Below, piece by piece: positions 25,527 to 34,045 of a stretch of DNA of 64,000 bases. Position 1 is the stretch's first letter. Each line of letters begins with the position of its first letter. Origin of the DNA: Thermoflexus hugenholtzii JAD2 (lineage in GTDB: Bacteria > Chloroflexota > Anaerolineae > Thermoflexales > Thermoflexaceae); assembly GCF_900187885.1 (NCBI RefSeq), contig NZ_FYEK01000044.1, forward strand, positions 186,001 through 250,000, in the 5' to 3' direction. The translations under genes and the position numbers were made by a program. A model generated the notes under the pieces. That model saw only the letters and a program-made list of their open reading frames with translations, was not told the DNA's origin and did not search any database.

Positions 25527-26565
25527 GTGAAGACGGCGCTCCGAGGCACGTTCGGGCCCCTCGTCTCTCCATCGACGGGCAGGAGCACGCTTTTTCTGGG
25601 AGGCGATGGAGAACCTCCACGGTTCAGGAACCTGCGCGCAGGGGGTCGTGATGTCCGTGCTTCCTCATTCACCCGCAGGGTCTCGGTGTGGCTGGTTTTA
25701 TCCCTGCTGTCCACCACATGGCCCCTGCCCTTCAGACCTTCTGGGATCCCCTCAACGGCAACGATGGGCTCGGCGGCTTTCACCTCTCCCCTCTCCACAC
25801 CGATGCCGTTCCCTTCGCCTTCGGTGCTCACCAGCCCCCTTCCCGCCCCGCCCGCGTCAGCACCGACCCTCGGCCTGACCGTGTGGACCGAGCCGGTGGG
25901 TGTCGCGCTGGGCGAGACCGTCACCTCAACGTTGAGGCTGGAGGACCCTGCGGATCCCATCTCCTGGCCGCTCGTGGCCCTTTTCCGATACGAGGAGGCC
26001 GCGAAGCGCTGGGAGCGGCTCCTCACCATCCGCCGCTGGGAAGGAGAGGACCTAGTGCTCACAGCGAAGGTTGAGGAAGAGGAAGAAGGAACCTTCGCCG
26101 TGGCCCTGTCCACTCAATCCGACATCGGCAACTATGCGCAGCCCTGACAACCGACGGTGCGCGACTTTCAGGACGACCGTCACCGGGCAGAGTCCATATC
26201 TTACCGGCGCGGCCTACAACGCGCTGGGCCGGCCGCTGCAGCAGAACTGGGGGAACGGCCGCGTCACCGCCTACGCCTACCACCTGCAGAGCGCGCGGCT
26301 GGTGCAACTGATGGTCTCCGGCAACCTTCTGGACCTGCGTTACGGCTATGACCGGGTGGGGACATCACCGCCATCACTGACACGGCGAACGGCGGCCAGG
26401 TGCAGACTTTTGGGTATGACGCCTGCGACCGGCTGGTGTGGGCGCGCACCCGTGCGGCGGGCAACGGGCAATACAGCGAAACCTACGGCTATGACCGGAT
26501 GGGGAACATCGTCACGCGGACGGTGGGCAGCCAGACGATCACGTATACCTATGGCTGTCCGCCGA
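25527..26565 (+). pseudogene. decayed RHS/YD-repeat protein gene
   Basis: Three remnants of one large secreted RHS protein lie in order. First, 25527-26147 is an N-terminal part: a hydrophobic segment (VSVWLVLSLLSTTWPLP), a Pro-rich linker and a beta domain (LGLTVWTEPVGVALGETVTS) ending at a stop. Then from about 26170 the frame reads RHS repeats (PYLTGAAYNALGRPLQQNWG, LLDLRYGYDRVG). A one-base loss near 26358 shifts frame; the other frame continues with TDTANGG, FGYDACDRLVWAR and ETYGYDRMGNIVTRT. The homology ends abruptly near 26555. The long middle and the variable tip are gone. RHS proteins usually deliver toxins or sit on the surface; this one is dead. Confidence 0.8.
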
Positions 26566-26694
26566 TGATCGCCCCCACCCTGCCGTCGACGTTGCCGCAG
26601 TCGATCTTGCCGGCGAGGAGGGGTATGAGCCGAAACCGGCAGATCCGAGGGCTCCGAAGTCACTCTATGAACTCCACGATCCGTGCCCTCAGCC

Positions 26695-26723
26695 TTGACA
26701 GAGTGCGCGGATTGTGCTATCGT
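26695..26723 (+). promoter_or_regulatory. strong sigma-70 type promoter
   Basis: Consensus TTGACA (26695-26700), exactly 17 bases, then TATCGT (26718-26723). It points toward tRNA-Arg but lies 256 bp upstream, with a weak terminator in between, so it may drive a separate short RNA. Confidence 0.65.
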
Positions 26724-26728
26724 AGAGC

Positions 26729-26939
26729 CAGCCCGGTGAGCAGTCCATATCATTTTACGCTACGGCAGGATTCATCGATGGCTCAGCCGGAGCATCCCCG
26801 ATTCACCGCTTCCGAGCCAGGGCTCGACTTCCTGCAGAGGCGAGCCGTTTCTTCCCATCGGTTCTCCACGGTTTCTCTAAAGAGAGCACGCTGACTTCGG
26901 CGCCGGCCGGTCCGTAGGGGTATCCCCTGGGACTTTTTT
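26729..26939 (+). ncRNA. candidate short transcript between RHS remnant and tRNA-Arg
   Basis: Bounded by the promoter at 26695 and by a short stem AGGGG-tat-CCCCT (26916-26928) followed by six T (26934-26939). The transcript would be about 210 nt. It contains a possible 38-codon ORF at 26778-26894 (MAQPEHPRFTASEPGLDFLQ), with a weak AGGA upstream and no recognisable family. Call rests only on promoter plus terminator-like signal. Confidence 0.3.
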
Positions 26940-26978
26940 CCTATCCCGGTTGGGTGGATTTTTCTTTACACTAAGATC

Positions 26979-27054
26979 GCCCCCTTAGCTCAAAGGGAAA
27001 GAGCGGCCGCCTTCTAAGCGGCGTGTCCGGGTTCGAATCCCGGAGGGGGCGCCA
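26979..27054 (+). tRNA. tRNA-Arg (anticodon TCT)
   Basis: A complete 76-base cloverleaf including the encoded CCA. Acceptor GCCCCCT pairs with AGGGGGC; the D stem is GCTC/GAGC; the anticodon stem GCCGC/GCGGC holds loop CTTCTAA (anticodon TCT, Arg AGA codons); the T stem is CCGGG/CCCGG with TTCGAAT. Confidence 0.97.
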
Positions 27055-27060
27055 TCCCGG

Positions 27061-27104
27061 CGCAGAGGGCTGGGAAAGCAAACGGCCCTCTGCGCGCTTT
27101 TTTT
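27061..27104 (+). terminator. rho-independent terminator of tRNA-Arg
   Basis: CGCAGAGGGC (27061-27070) pairs with GCCCTCTGCG (27085-27094), followed by a run of seven T at 27098-27104. Confidence 0.92.
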
Positions 27105-27145
27105 GAAAAGCCCTGTGTTCCGGGCGGAGGAGGGATGAGCGGAAC

Positions 27146-28129
27146 TTACCCGGGGGGCATCTCCACGGCGCGGCGGGCTGCCCGCAGGTTGACTTCAGGA
27201 GCGTGGATAGGGACCACACAACCGGTGCCCAGGATGAAGCGCCGGCCTCCGGTCTGGGCGATGGCCTCCCGGGCCTCTGCGATCACCCGCTCCGGCGTCC
27301 CCCGCACCAGCGTGCTCACCCGGGAGAGCCCTCCGAGCACCGCCCCAGGGACCTTCCGCTGCGCCTCCGCCAGGGCCGGCGGGGTCTCCCGATCATGCCA
27401 GTTCCAGACCGCCACCGGATAATCCACGAACAAGTCGAACATCACCGCCTCGCCGTGCAGGTGGAGGAGATTCAGCCAGGCCCCGCCCGCTTCCCTCAGG
27501 ATCGCCTGATCATACGGACAGCCGAAACGCCGGTATTCCTCGGGCGAGAGCAGCAGATACGAGGCGTGCTGCACGGCGTAGAAGATCCCATCCACCCCCC
27601 GTGCGAGGGCAGCCCGGACGAAGCGACGGGTGCTCTCGGTGATCGTCTCCAGTCCCCTCTCCAGGGCCTTCGGGGCCTGGCGCAGATGCAGCAGCAGCCG
27701 CTGGGAGCCGGCCAGGTTCTTCGCCTGAGCCAGGGGGCTGAACACGGTGACCACCAGGGGAACTTCGGGGAGGGCCTGCCGGATGCGGGCCACCGCTTCA
27801 AGATGCTCCCCGAGGACCCCCCGCTCGGGATCCAGCACGGGCAACCTTGTCCAGTCCTCGGGATCCTGAACCGGGTGCTGGATGTAGCGCCGGGTTCCTT
27901 CGGTATCCCCTTCCCAGACGTCCTCCGCCCCCCAATCCCGGACGCAGTAGCTGGAGGCGGGGGTGATCTTGACGAAGTCGAAATCGAAGCGCTGCTGGAA
28001 TTCCACCACTGCGTCGGCGAAGGCCTGGGGATCCTGATCCGCCACCGGGAAGTGGCGCCAGAGGGCCACCGGCGGGCGGTCCACCGGCTCGCCCCGCAGG
28101 GCCGCCTGGAGACGTTCACGCTTCTCCAT
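27146..28129 (-). CDS. uroporphyrinogen decarboxylase family protein
   Basis: A 327-residue protein with the URO-D TIM-barrel fold: MEKRERLQAALRGEPVDRPP at the start, LLHLRQAPKALERGLETITE, GVDGIFYAVQHASYLLLSPE and FILGTGCVVPIHAPEVNLRA at the end. True HemE has an N-terminal RQAGR motif, absent here, so this is a paralogue of the kind found among methyltransferase-like or uncharacterised URO-D proteins. Substrate unknown. Its start overlaps by 14 bp the end of the upstream TPR gene on the same strand, so they form a small operon. Confidence 0.88.
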   Translation of the reverse strand: MEKRERLQAALRGEPVDRPPVALWRHFPVADQDPQAFADAVVEFQQRFDFDFVKITPASSYCVRDWGAEDVWEGDTEGTRRYIQHPVQDPEDWTRLPVLDPERGVLGEHLEAVARIRQALPEVPLVVTVFSPLAQAKNLAGSQRLLLHLRQAPKALERGLETITESTRRFVRAALARGVDGIFYAVQHASYLLLSPEEYRRFGCPYDQAILREAGGAWLNLLHLHGEAVMFDLFVDYPVAVWNWHDRETPPALAEAQRKVPGAVLGGLSRVSTLVRGTPERVIAEAREAIAQTGGRRFILGTGCVVPIHAPEVNLRAARRAVEMPPG

Positions 28130-28415
28130 TGGATCCTCGCAGCCACTGGAGATGAGCCTGGGTCAGGCGGGAGAGGATCTGGGCCTTGCCCCGGTCCTCC
28201 ACCGTGGGAAGCAAGGTAAGGACCTTCTCGAAGGCCGCGATGGCGGTCTCCTTGCGGCCCGCCGCCTTCGCGGCCAGGCCCAGGCCGTAATAGGCGTCGA
28301 TGGCGTTCCCATCCACCTCGATGGCCTTGCGGAATTCCTCGATGGCCTGTTCATACTGGCGCTGGGCGTGGAGCTCCCACCCCCGATCGATATGTGCCGC
28401 CGCGCGCTCCGACAT
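28116..28415 (-). CDS. small TPR-repeat protein
   Basis: A 99-residue all-helical protein with two to three tetratricopeptide repeats (AAHIDRGWELHAQRQYEQAI, DAYYGLGLAAKAAGRKETAI, AFEKVLTLLP), a protein-protein interaction scaffold. ATG 28415 follows GGAGGAAAACGGG; the 13 upstream codons of the open frame are probably leader. Overlaps the URO-D gene downstream. Confidence 0.8.
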   Translation of the reverse strand: MSERAAAHIDRGWELHAQRQYEQAIEEFRKAIEVDGNAIDAYYGLGLAAKAAGRKETAIAAFEKVLTLLPTVEDRGKAQILSRLTQAHLQWLRGSNGEA

Positions 28416-28507
28416 CCCGTTTTCCTCCAGAGGGCTCTGGATGATCCACCGCATCTATGGGGATTATAGCGGATCCGGAGAGGGAATAACCAGGGGCTGG
28501 AGGGTGA

Positions 28508-28513
28508 TATAAT
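28508..28513 (+). promoter_or_regulatory. extended -10 promoter for the phosphoribosyltransferase gene
   Basis: TGATATAAT: a perfect TATAAT with the extended TG one base upstream, 31 bp before the ATG at 28545. The -35 is weak, which is usual for extended -10 promoters. Confidence 0.75.
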
Positions 28514-28544
28514 ATCCCCGGCATCTTGGGAGGAGGTGGACCCG

Positions 28545-29120
28545 ATGGGCCCGAAGCGCGAGACCTACACGGTGGAGATCGCCGGCTTGGTCCGGCATCT
28601 CCCGCTGTTCGAGATCGCCCCCGGCGTGCGCATCGCCATCTTCAACATGCTCGGGGACACGGAGGTGGTCCTGGCGGCGGCTAAAGAGCTGGCCCGGCGG
28701 ATCCCCAAGGAGGCCGAGGTGATCGTCACCCCGGAGGCGAAGGCCATCCCTCTCGCCTATCAGCTTTCCATTGAGACCGGCCTCCCCTACGTGATCCTGC
28801 GCAAAAGCTACAAGCCCTACATGGGCGAGGCCCTGAGCGCCGAGACCCTCTCCATCACCACCGGCCAGCCCCAGACCCTCTATCTGGATGAGAAGGATAT
28901 CGAGCTGGTCCGCGGCCGGAAGGTGGTGCTGGTGGACGATGTGATCTCCACGGGCTCCACCCTCCAGGCGATGCGCCTGCTGATGAACAAGGCGGGCGCC
29001 ATCGTGATCGCCGAGGCCGCCGTGTTCACGGAGGGGGAGCGAGCGAAGTGGCGGCATATCATCGCCCTGGGCCATCTGCCCATCTTCACCGCCAATTCCA
29101 AGAATGCGAAGAAAGAATGA
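28545..29120 (+). CDS. phosphoribosyltransferase, adenine/xanthine PRTase-like
   Basis: A 191-residue type I PRTase. The PRPP-binding loop is VVLVDDVISTGSTLQAM (two acidic residues then STGST). Upstream IVTPEAKAIPLAYQLSIETG and YVILRKSYKPYMG are the pattern of adenine/xanthine PRTases and of PurR-like relatives, so it should join a purine base to PRPP; the exact base is not certain. AGGAGG lies 8 bases before ATG 28545; the GTG at 28536 overlaps the SD and is rejected. Confidence 0.87.
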   Translation: MGPKRETYTVEIAGLVRHLPLFEIAPGVRIAIFNMLGDTEVVLAAAKELARRIPKEAEVIVTPEAKAIPLAYQLSIETGLPYVILRKSYKPYMGEALSAETLSITTGQPQTLYLDEKDIELVRGRKVVLVDDVISTGSTLQAMRLLMNKAGAIVIAEAAVFTEGERAKWRHIIALGHLPIFTANSKNAKKE

Positions 29121-29147
29121 TTCCACGCTGTCTGTAAGGGGGAGCCG

Positions 29148-29531
29148 ATGCTGTTCATCCGATACCGTTACGTGCGCGTCTTCATCGCCTTTCTCGCCCT
29201 TCTGTGGCTGGGGATCTGGCTTGCGCTCCGGCCCCAGGGCCCGGCCCTCATCGGCATCGGGCTGGTCCTGATCATGACCGGGCTGGCCCTCATCGTCCCG
29301 CCCGGGGTTTACGCCTGGCTGATCACCCCGACCTGCCCGCAGTGCGGAGGCCGGCTCCGTTGGTCAGCGATCCAGCCGGACGACCATGACCCCTATGTGG
29401 AGGAGCTTCGGGTAACCTGCGCGCGATGCGGCTGGGGCCGCCTGGAATTCCGGAACCTCGTAGGGCCTCTCGTGGCCGGGCCGGCGTATCCGGAGCCGGG
29501 CATGGCGGAGGGCCGCGGGGCGGGGCGCTGA
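29148..29531 (+). CDS. membrane protein with zinc-ribbon-like domain
   Basis: A 127-residue protein with two membrane helices (VFIAFLALLWLGIWLAL and ALIGIGLVLIMTGLALIVPP) followed by two CxxC knuckles, CPQCGG and CARCGW, about 37 residues apart, likely binding a metal. Family unknown. It starts 27 bp after the PRTase stop with GGGGGAGCCG upstream, so it is probably cotranscribed with it. Confidence 0.75.
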   Translation: MLFIRYRYVRVFIAFLALLWLGIWLALRPQGPALIGIGLVLIMTGLALIVPPGVYAWLITPTCPQCGGRLRWSAIQPDDHDPYVEELRVTCARCGWGRLEFRNLVGPLVAGPAYPEPGMAEGRGAGR

Positions 29532-29560
29532 AGCCTCCCGTCCCTGGACCGCGGCGTTGC

Positions 29561-29598
29561 CCCCGGGGAGGGAGGGCCGCTCTCTTCTCTCCCCGGGG
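29561..29598 (+). terminator. possible terminator upstream of the antiporter gene
   Basis: CCCCGGGGAG (29561-29570) pairs with CTCCCCGGGG (29589-29598) over an 18-base loop, followed by CTTCTTTG. Could end the PRTase transcript or act in the antiporter leader. Confidence 0.4.
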
Positions 29599-29637
29599 CT
29601 TCTTTGAGCTGGGCGGGCGCCTGGTGCGGAGAGGGAA

Positions 29638-30759
29638 ATGATCCTGATCGAGCTGGGAGCGATCTTCCTAGGCCTGGCTTTGATCCACCGCCTGGCGCAT
29701 CGCCTCGCCTTCTCCCCCATCCCCCTCGTCCTGCTCGTCGGCCTGGCCTTCGGCGAAGGGGGTCTCCTCGCCCTCCGGTTGAGCGAGCCCTTCGTCCGGA
29801 CCACCGCGGAGATCGGCGCCCTCCTCCTGCTGTTCATGCTGGGCCTGGAATACAGCGGTCGGGAGTTGCGGGATGCGCTCCTGGCTCACTTCTCGGACAG
29901 CCTCGTGGATGCCTTCCTGAACTTCACGCCGGGCTTTCTGTTGGCGCTGGCGCTGGGGTGGGGGTTGCCTCTGGCCCTCTTGATGGGCGGGGTGACCTTC
30001 GTCACCTCCTCCGGCATCCTCGCCCATCTGATCGACGAGCTGGGATGGGAAGGCCGTGCGGAGGCGCGCGTGGCTGTCTCCCTCTCGATCCTGGAGGACC
30101 TGTTGATCGCTCTCCTGCTGCCGCCGGTGATGGTGCTCTTTTTTCGAACCGGCGAGGCGGCCATCGGGCCGCTGGCGCTGTCCCTCCTCTTGTCCGTCGC
30201 CGCCATGGGGACCGCCATTCGCTACGGCCAAGTCCTCAGCCGGGCCATCGATCACGAGAACGAGACAGTGCTTCTGCTTTCCCTGTTCGGGCTGGTGCTG
30301 CTGGCGGGAGGGATCGCCCTGGCCCTTCAGATCCCGGCGGCCGTGGGGGCCTTCCTTTTGGGGATCGCGATCTCGGACCCGGTGAAAGAGCGGGCCCGGC
30401 GGCTGATCGGGCCGGTGCGGGACCTGTCCGCCACGGTTTTCTTTCTCACCCTGGGCCTACGCACGGATCCGGGGCTGCTCCTCCCCGTCCTGCCTCTGGC
30501 GGTCCTCCTCGCACTGGCCACCGGGCTGACCAAGGGACTCACGGGATGGATCGCGGCCCATCGGGCGGGGATCCGGGGATGGGCGCGCGGTCGGGCAGGG
30601 GCGCTCCTGATCGCGCGGGGGGAGCTCTCCGGGGTGATCGCCGGGCTGGTGGGCCTGACTCTGCCCACCGTGACCTTTGTTCCTCTTGTCACCGCATATG
30701 TGCTCCTCAGCACGCTCCTGGGGCCGCTGGTGGTCCACTGGTTGCCCCGGGAGGGATAG
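29638..30759 (+). CDS. cation:proton antiporter (CPA2 / KefB-like membrane domain)
   Basis: A 373-residue membrane protein with about 11-12 hydrophobic segments and almost no soluble part. CPA2 features: ALLLLFMLGLEYSGRELRDA, GVTFVTSSGILAHLIDELG, SLSILEDLLIALLL and IPAAVGAFLLGIAISD. It should exchange Na+ or K+ for H+. It lacks the C-terminal TrkA-N/RCK domains of regulated Kef channels. ATG 29638 has GGAGAGGGAA. It converges with arginase, four bases apart. Confidence 0.9.
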   Translation: MILIELGAIFLGLALIHRLAHRLAFSPIPLVLLVGLAFGEGGLLALRLSEPFVRTTAEIGALLLLFMLGLEYSGRELRDALLAHFSDSLVDAFLNFTPGFLLALALGWGLPLALLMGGVTFVTSSGILAHLIDELGWEGRAEARVAVSLSILEDLLIALLLPPVMVLFFRTGEAAIGPLALSLLLSVAAMGTAIRYGQVLSRAIDHENETVLLLSLFGLVLLAGGIALALQIPAAVGAFLLGIAISDPVKERARRLIGPVRDLSATVFFLTLGLRTDPGLLLPVLPLAVLLALATGLTKGLTGWIAAHRAGIRGWARGRAGALLIARGELSGVIAGLVGLTLPTVTFVPLVTAYVLLSTLLGPLVVHWLPREG

Positions 30760-30763
30760 CGCG

Positions 30764-31663
30764 CTACAGGATCTGCTGACCCAGCAGGGAGGCGAGCAGC
30801 TCCACGGCCAGCTCGGCGGTGCGATTGCGCTCGTCCAGGATCGGGTTGATCTCCACCACGTCCACCGAGCCCACCCGGCCGCTATCTGCCAGGATCTCCA
30901 TCATCAGATGGGCCTCGCGATAGGTCAGCCCGCCGGGCACCGGCGTGCCCACCCCGGGCGCCACCTGGGGATCCAGGACGTCGAGGTCCAGGCTGACGTG
31001 GAGGCGCGGCCACGCCTTCAGTCGGGTGAGGGCCTGCCGGACCACCGTGGCGATCCCCAGCTCGTCGATCTCCCGCATGGTGAAGACCAGCATTCCGCTC
31101 TCCGCCATGGCCCGGCGCTCCTCGGGATCCAGGGAACGCACCCCGATGAGGACGATCTGTTCGGGCCGGAGCTTGGGCTCCGGCCCACCGATCTGGATCA
31201 GGCGGGGGTGGCCCCGGCCGACCAGATGGGCCAGCGGCATGCCGTGGATGTTGCCGGAGGGCGAGGTCTCCGGCGTGTTGAAATCCCCATGGGCGTCGAT
31301 CCACAACACGCCGGTCGGTCCCGCCGCAGCGATGACCCCGGCGATCGTCCCCATGGCGATGGAATGATCCCCTCCCAGGATGATCGGGAAGCGCCCATCC
31401 GCCACCGTCTCCCGCACCGCCTGGAACACCCGTTCACAGGCTTCAGCCACTGCCTCCAGGTGGCGCATCCCGCCAGGGCCGACGGCGCGCACCTCCTCCG
31501 GGACCGGCACGATGATGTTTCCTCCGTCCTCCACCTGGTAACCCAGGCCCTCCAGGCGGGCCTGCAGACCAGCGTAGCGGACGGCGCTGGGCCCCATGTC
31601 CACGCCGCGCCGCCCCTGCCCCAGGTCCATCGGCACGCCCAGGATGCGGACCACGCGTCGCAT
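30764..31663 (-). CDS. rocF: arginase
   Basis: A 299-residue ureohydrolase converting arginine to ornithine and urea with a binuclear Mn centre. Metal-binding motifs are [32 protein letters not shown] and [20 protein letters not shown], in the order and spacing of true arginases (the SPSGN loop favours arginase over agmatinase). ATG 31663 follows GGAGGGAAG; upstream frame crosses the dispersed repeat and is not coding. Confidence 0.95.
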   Translation of the reverse strand: MRRVVRILGVPMDLGQGRRGVDMGPSAVRYAGLQARLEGLGYQVEDGGNIIVPVPEEVRAVGPGGMRHLEAVAEACERVFQAVRETVADGRFPIILGGDHSIAMGTIAGVIAAAGPTGVLWIDAHGDFNTPETSPSGNIHGMPLAHLVGRGHPRLIQIGGPEPKLRPEQIVLIGVRSLDPEERRAMAESGMLVFTMREIDELGIATVVRQALTRLKAWPRLHVSLDLDVLDPQVAPGVGTPVPGGLTYREAHLMMEILADSGRVGSVDVVEINPILDERNRTAELAVELLASLLGQQIL

Positions 31664-31689
31664 CTTCCCTCCGTATCGTTCCCGTGATC

Positions 31690-31960
31690 GTGTCAAATGA
31701 ATTCGGCCGCAGGAGGCCACCGGCCGACTCAGCTTGCGGGTCGAATGAATTCGACCCCCACAGGTCTTCGGCCCGCGGTCGGCCTGCGCCAACCGGGAAG
31801 GTGTCTTTTGCGTCGGCGGAGGCCGACGCTGGGCGGGCAGCGCCCTGGGAGGCCGGTTTCAATCGGCGTGAGAAGGCACCGACCGAAAAACGTCCTTTGT
31901 GTCGGCGAAGGCCAGCGCTGGGTGCGGAGCGCCTGGGAAGGCCCATCCCAATCAGCGCAA
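31690..31960. repeat. dispersed hairpin-rich repeat, copy 2 (with a degenerate second unit)
   Basis: Begins AATGAATTCGGCCGCAGGAG, repeats the start as AATGAATTCGACC at 31744, then GGTCTTCGGCCCGCGGTCGG, the exact stem-loop GCGTCGGC-gga-GGCCGACGC (31810-31829), GGGCGGGCAGCGCCC and TTTCAATCGGC. A decayed second unit follows at about 31899-31958 (GTGTCGGCGAAGGCCAGCGC...). It matches 13689-13830 block by block. It fills the 325-bp gap between arginase and the HAD phosphatase; no gene is supported here. Confidence 0.8.
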
Positions 31961-31988
31961 GGAGCCAGACAGATCGTTACGCCGCTCT

Positions 31989-32657
31989 TCAATAGAAGCG
32001 CTCGATGGGCCATCCCCGCCGGCGGGCCAGCCGGCGCAACCGGAGATCGGGGTTCACCGCCACCGGATGGCCGACCCGCAGCAGAAGAGGGAGATCCGTA
32101 TAGCTATCCGTGTAGAAATAGCTGCGGGAGAGATCGACGCCTTTCTCTGCCGCGTAGCGCTCGGCCCAGTAGACTTTCCCCGGGCCGTAGCACGGGGGCT
32201 CCACTACCCGGCCCGTGAGGCGTCCGTCCACCACCTCCAGGCGAGTGCAGAGATAATCGGGGATCCCCAGGGCCTCCGCCAGGGGGCGGACCACGTATTC
32301 GGTGGCGGCGGAGATCAGGGCCACCCGGTGCCCCTGGCGGCGATGGGCCTCGATCCGCTCCACGGCCCCGGGAGCGATATACGGCCGCACCCACTCCTCG
32401 AACCAACGCCGGGTCTCCTCCCGGAAGGCGCCCTCATCGGCGCCGGCGATCATCGCCGTGAGGCGGGCACTGGCCCGGGGGAACTCCAGCAACCCCAAAT
32501 AATACCGCAGCGCCAGCCACAGGAATGTCCACCAGAGCGCTCCGGTCATCCGGCCGCTGCGGCGCAGATAGCGCACCCACTGCCTCCCCGAGCTCACCGA
32601 GAGCACCGTGTGGTCCACATCGAAGAACGCCGCGATCTCCCCGCCTTCCGGTTCCAT
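31989..32657 (-). CDS. HAD-IB family hydrolase (phosphoserine phosphatase-like)
   Basis: A 222-residue phosphatase of the HAD IB subfamily. Motif I is AAFFDVDHTVLSV with the nucleophilic Asp, a helical cap follows (RMTGALWWTFLWLALRYYLG), motif II is RVALISAATEYVV and motifs III/IV are GKVYWAERY and YFYTDSYTDLPLL. Such proteins dephosphorylate serine-phosphate, phospholipid precursors or related small molecules; substrate is not decided by sequence. ATG 32657 follows GGAGGCGAGCGGG. Confidence 0.88.
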   Translation of the reverse strand: MEPEGGEIAAFFDVDHTVLSVSSGRQWVRYLRRSGRMTGALWWTFLWLALRYYLGLLEFPRASARLTAMIAGADEGAFREETRRWFEEWVRPYIAPGAVERIEAHRRQGHRVALISAATEYVVRPLAEALGIPDYLCTRLEVVDGRLTGRVVEPPCYGPGKVYWAERYAAEKGVDLSRSYFYTDSYTDLPLLLRVGHPVAVNPDLRLRRLARRRGWPIERFY

Positions 32658-32702
32658 CCCGCTCGCCTCCCCGCCGCTTCGCCCCAGGGTCCCCTGAACA
32701 AA

Positions 32703-32732
32703 GATCGGACGGAGGATCCTCTCCGTCCGATC
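32703..32732 (-). terminator. terminator downstream of fabF
   Basis: GATCGGACGGAG (32703-32714) and CTCCGTCCGATC (32721-32732) form a perfect 12-bp stem with a 6-base loop. On the minus strand it is followed by TTTGTT. Confidence 0.75.
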
Positions 32733-32763
32733 CGTTTCGAGATGTAGGGACGCGGTGATCTCA

Positions 32764-34011
32764 TCACGCGCCTTCCCAGCGCTTGAGCACCAGCACGCTG
32801 TTGTGGCCGCCGAACCCGAAGGCGTTGGTGATGGCGATGCGCACCTCTTTGCGGCGGGCCTGATTGGGGACGTAGTCCAGGTCGCACTCCGGATCCGGGT
32901 TCTGCAGGTTGATGGTAGGGGGGATGATTCCCTCGCGGATGGCCATGACACAGAAGATGGCCTCCAGGGCTCCCGTGGCCCCGATCATGTGGCCGGTCAT
33001 GGATTTGGTGGCGCTGACCGGGATCTCGTAGGCCCGCTCGCCGAAGACCGTCTTGATGGCCAGGGTCTCGGTTTTGTCGTTGAGGGGCGTCCCGGTGCCG
33101 TGGGCGTTGATGTAATCCACCTCCTCCGGGCGGATCCCGGCTTTGCGCAGGGCCTTGGCCATCGCCCGGGCCGCCCCCGCCCCGTTTTCATCGGGGGCGA
33201 TGGGATGGTAAGCATCGGAGGTCGCCCCGTAGCCGATGATCTCGGCCAGGGGTTCGGCCCCCCGGGCCAGGGCGAACTCCAAGTCCTCCAGCACCAGGAC
33301 CGCCGCGCCCTCTCCCATCACCGTGCCGTCCCGATCCCGGTCGAAGGGGCGGCACGCCCCGGCGGGGTCGTCGTTGCGGCGGGACATGGCCCCGATGCGG
33401 TCGAAGGCGGCGATGCCGATGAAAGTGATGCTGGCCTCGGCGCCCCCGGCGATGCAGACCCGGCAATCTCCGCTGCGGATCAGCTCGTAGGCGATGCCGA
33501 TGGCGTCCGCCCCGGCGGCGCAGGCGGAGACCGTGGCGAAGTTGGGGCCTCGGGCCCCCAGCTCGATGGCGATCTGGGCGGAGGCGCCGTCCGTGATCAC
33601 CATGGGGATGACGAAGGGATGGAGCAGGCGGGGGCTCTTGTGCAGGGCCGTCTCCACCCCATCGGCGAAGGTTTGGGCCCCGCCGATGGCTGAGCCGATG
33701 ATCACCCCTACCTCATCGGCGATCTCCTCGGTGATCCGCAGCCCAGCCTGGCGCACCGCCTCCTGGGTGGCGACCACTGCGAACTGCTCGAACCGGTCCC
33801 GCCGCCGGGCCTCCCGGGCGTCCATATAATTCAATGGGTCGAACCCCTTGACCTCGGCGGCGATGCGCACGTTCAGACCGGAGGCGTCGAAGAGGGTGAT
33901 CGGCCCCACGCCGGAGCGGCCGGCGACGGCGTTGGCCCACGTGGTGGGCACATCCAGCCCCAGCGGCGTGATGGCCCCCATCCCAGTGATCACCACACGA
34001 CGGGGCCGCAT
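32764..34011 (-). CDS. fabF: 3-oxoacyl-ACP synthase II
   Basis: A 415-residue condensing enzyme that elongates fatty acids by joining malonyl-ACP to acyl-ACP. The Cys-His-His active site is visible: VSACAAGADAIG, INAHGTGTPLNDKTE and ATKSMTGHMIGATGA. Gatekeeper and C-terminal GFGGHNSVL are normal. ATG 34011 has GGAGGAGACGA before it and is preferred over a start 27 bases upstream. efp ends 34 bp upstream on the same strand, so both can be read from the efp promoter. Confidence 0.96.
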   Translation of the reverse strand: MRPRRVVITGMGAITPLGLDVPTTWANAVAGRSGVGPITLFDASGLNVRIAAEVKGFDPLNYMDAREARRRDRFEQFAVVATQEAVRQAGLRITEEIADEVGVIIGSAIGGAQTFADGVETALHKSPRLLHPFVIPMVITDGASAQIAIELGARGPNFATVSACAAGADAIGIAYELIRSGDCRVCIAGGAEASITFIGIAAFDRIGAMSRRNDDPAGACRPFDRDRDGTVMGEGAAVLVLEDLEFALARGAEPLAEIIGYGATSDAYHPIAPDENGAGAARAMAKALRKAGIRPEEVDYINAHGTGTPLNDKTETLAIKTVFGERAYEIPVSATKSMTGHMIGATGALEAIFCVMAIREGIIPPTINLQNPDPECDLDYVPNQARRKEVRIAITNAFGFGGHNSVLVLKRWEGA

Positions 34012-34045
34012 TCGTCTCCTCCTGTGATCAGGTTCCATGATGGAT

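Noticed and set aside
26778-26894. 38-codon ORF inside the candidate short RNA
   Set aside because: Only a weak SD, no recognisable motif and skewed composition; noted within the ncRNA entry but not called as a gene.
27146-28129. hemE assignment
   Set aside because: The HemE N-terminal RQAGR motif is absent; kept as a URO-D family protein.
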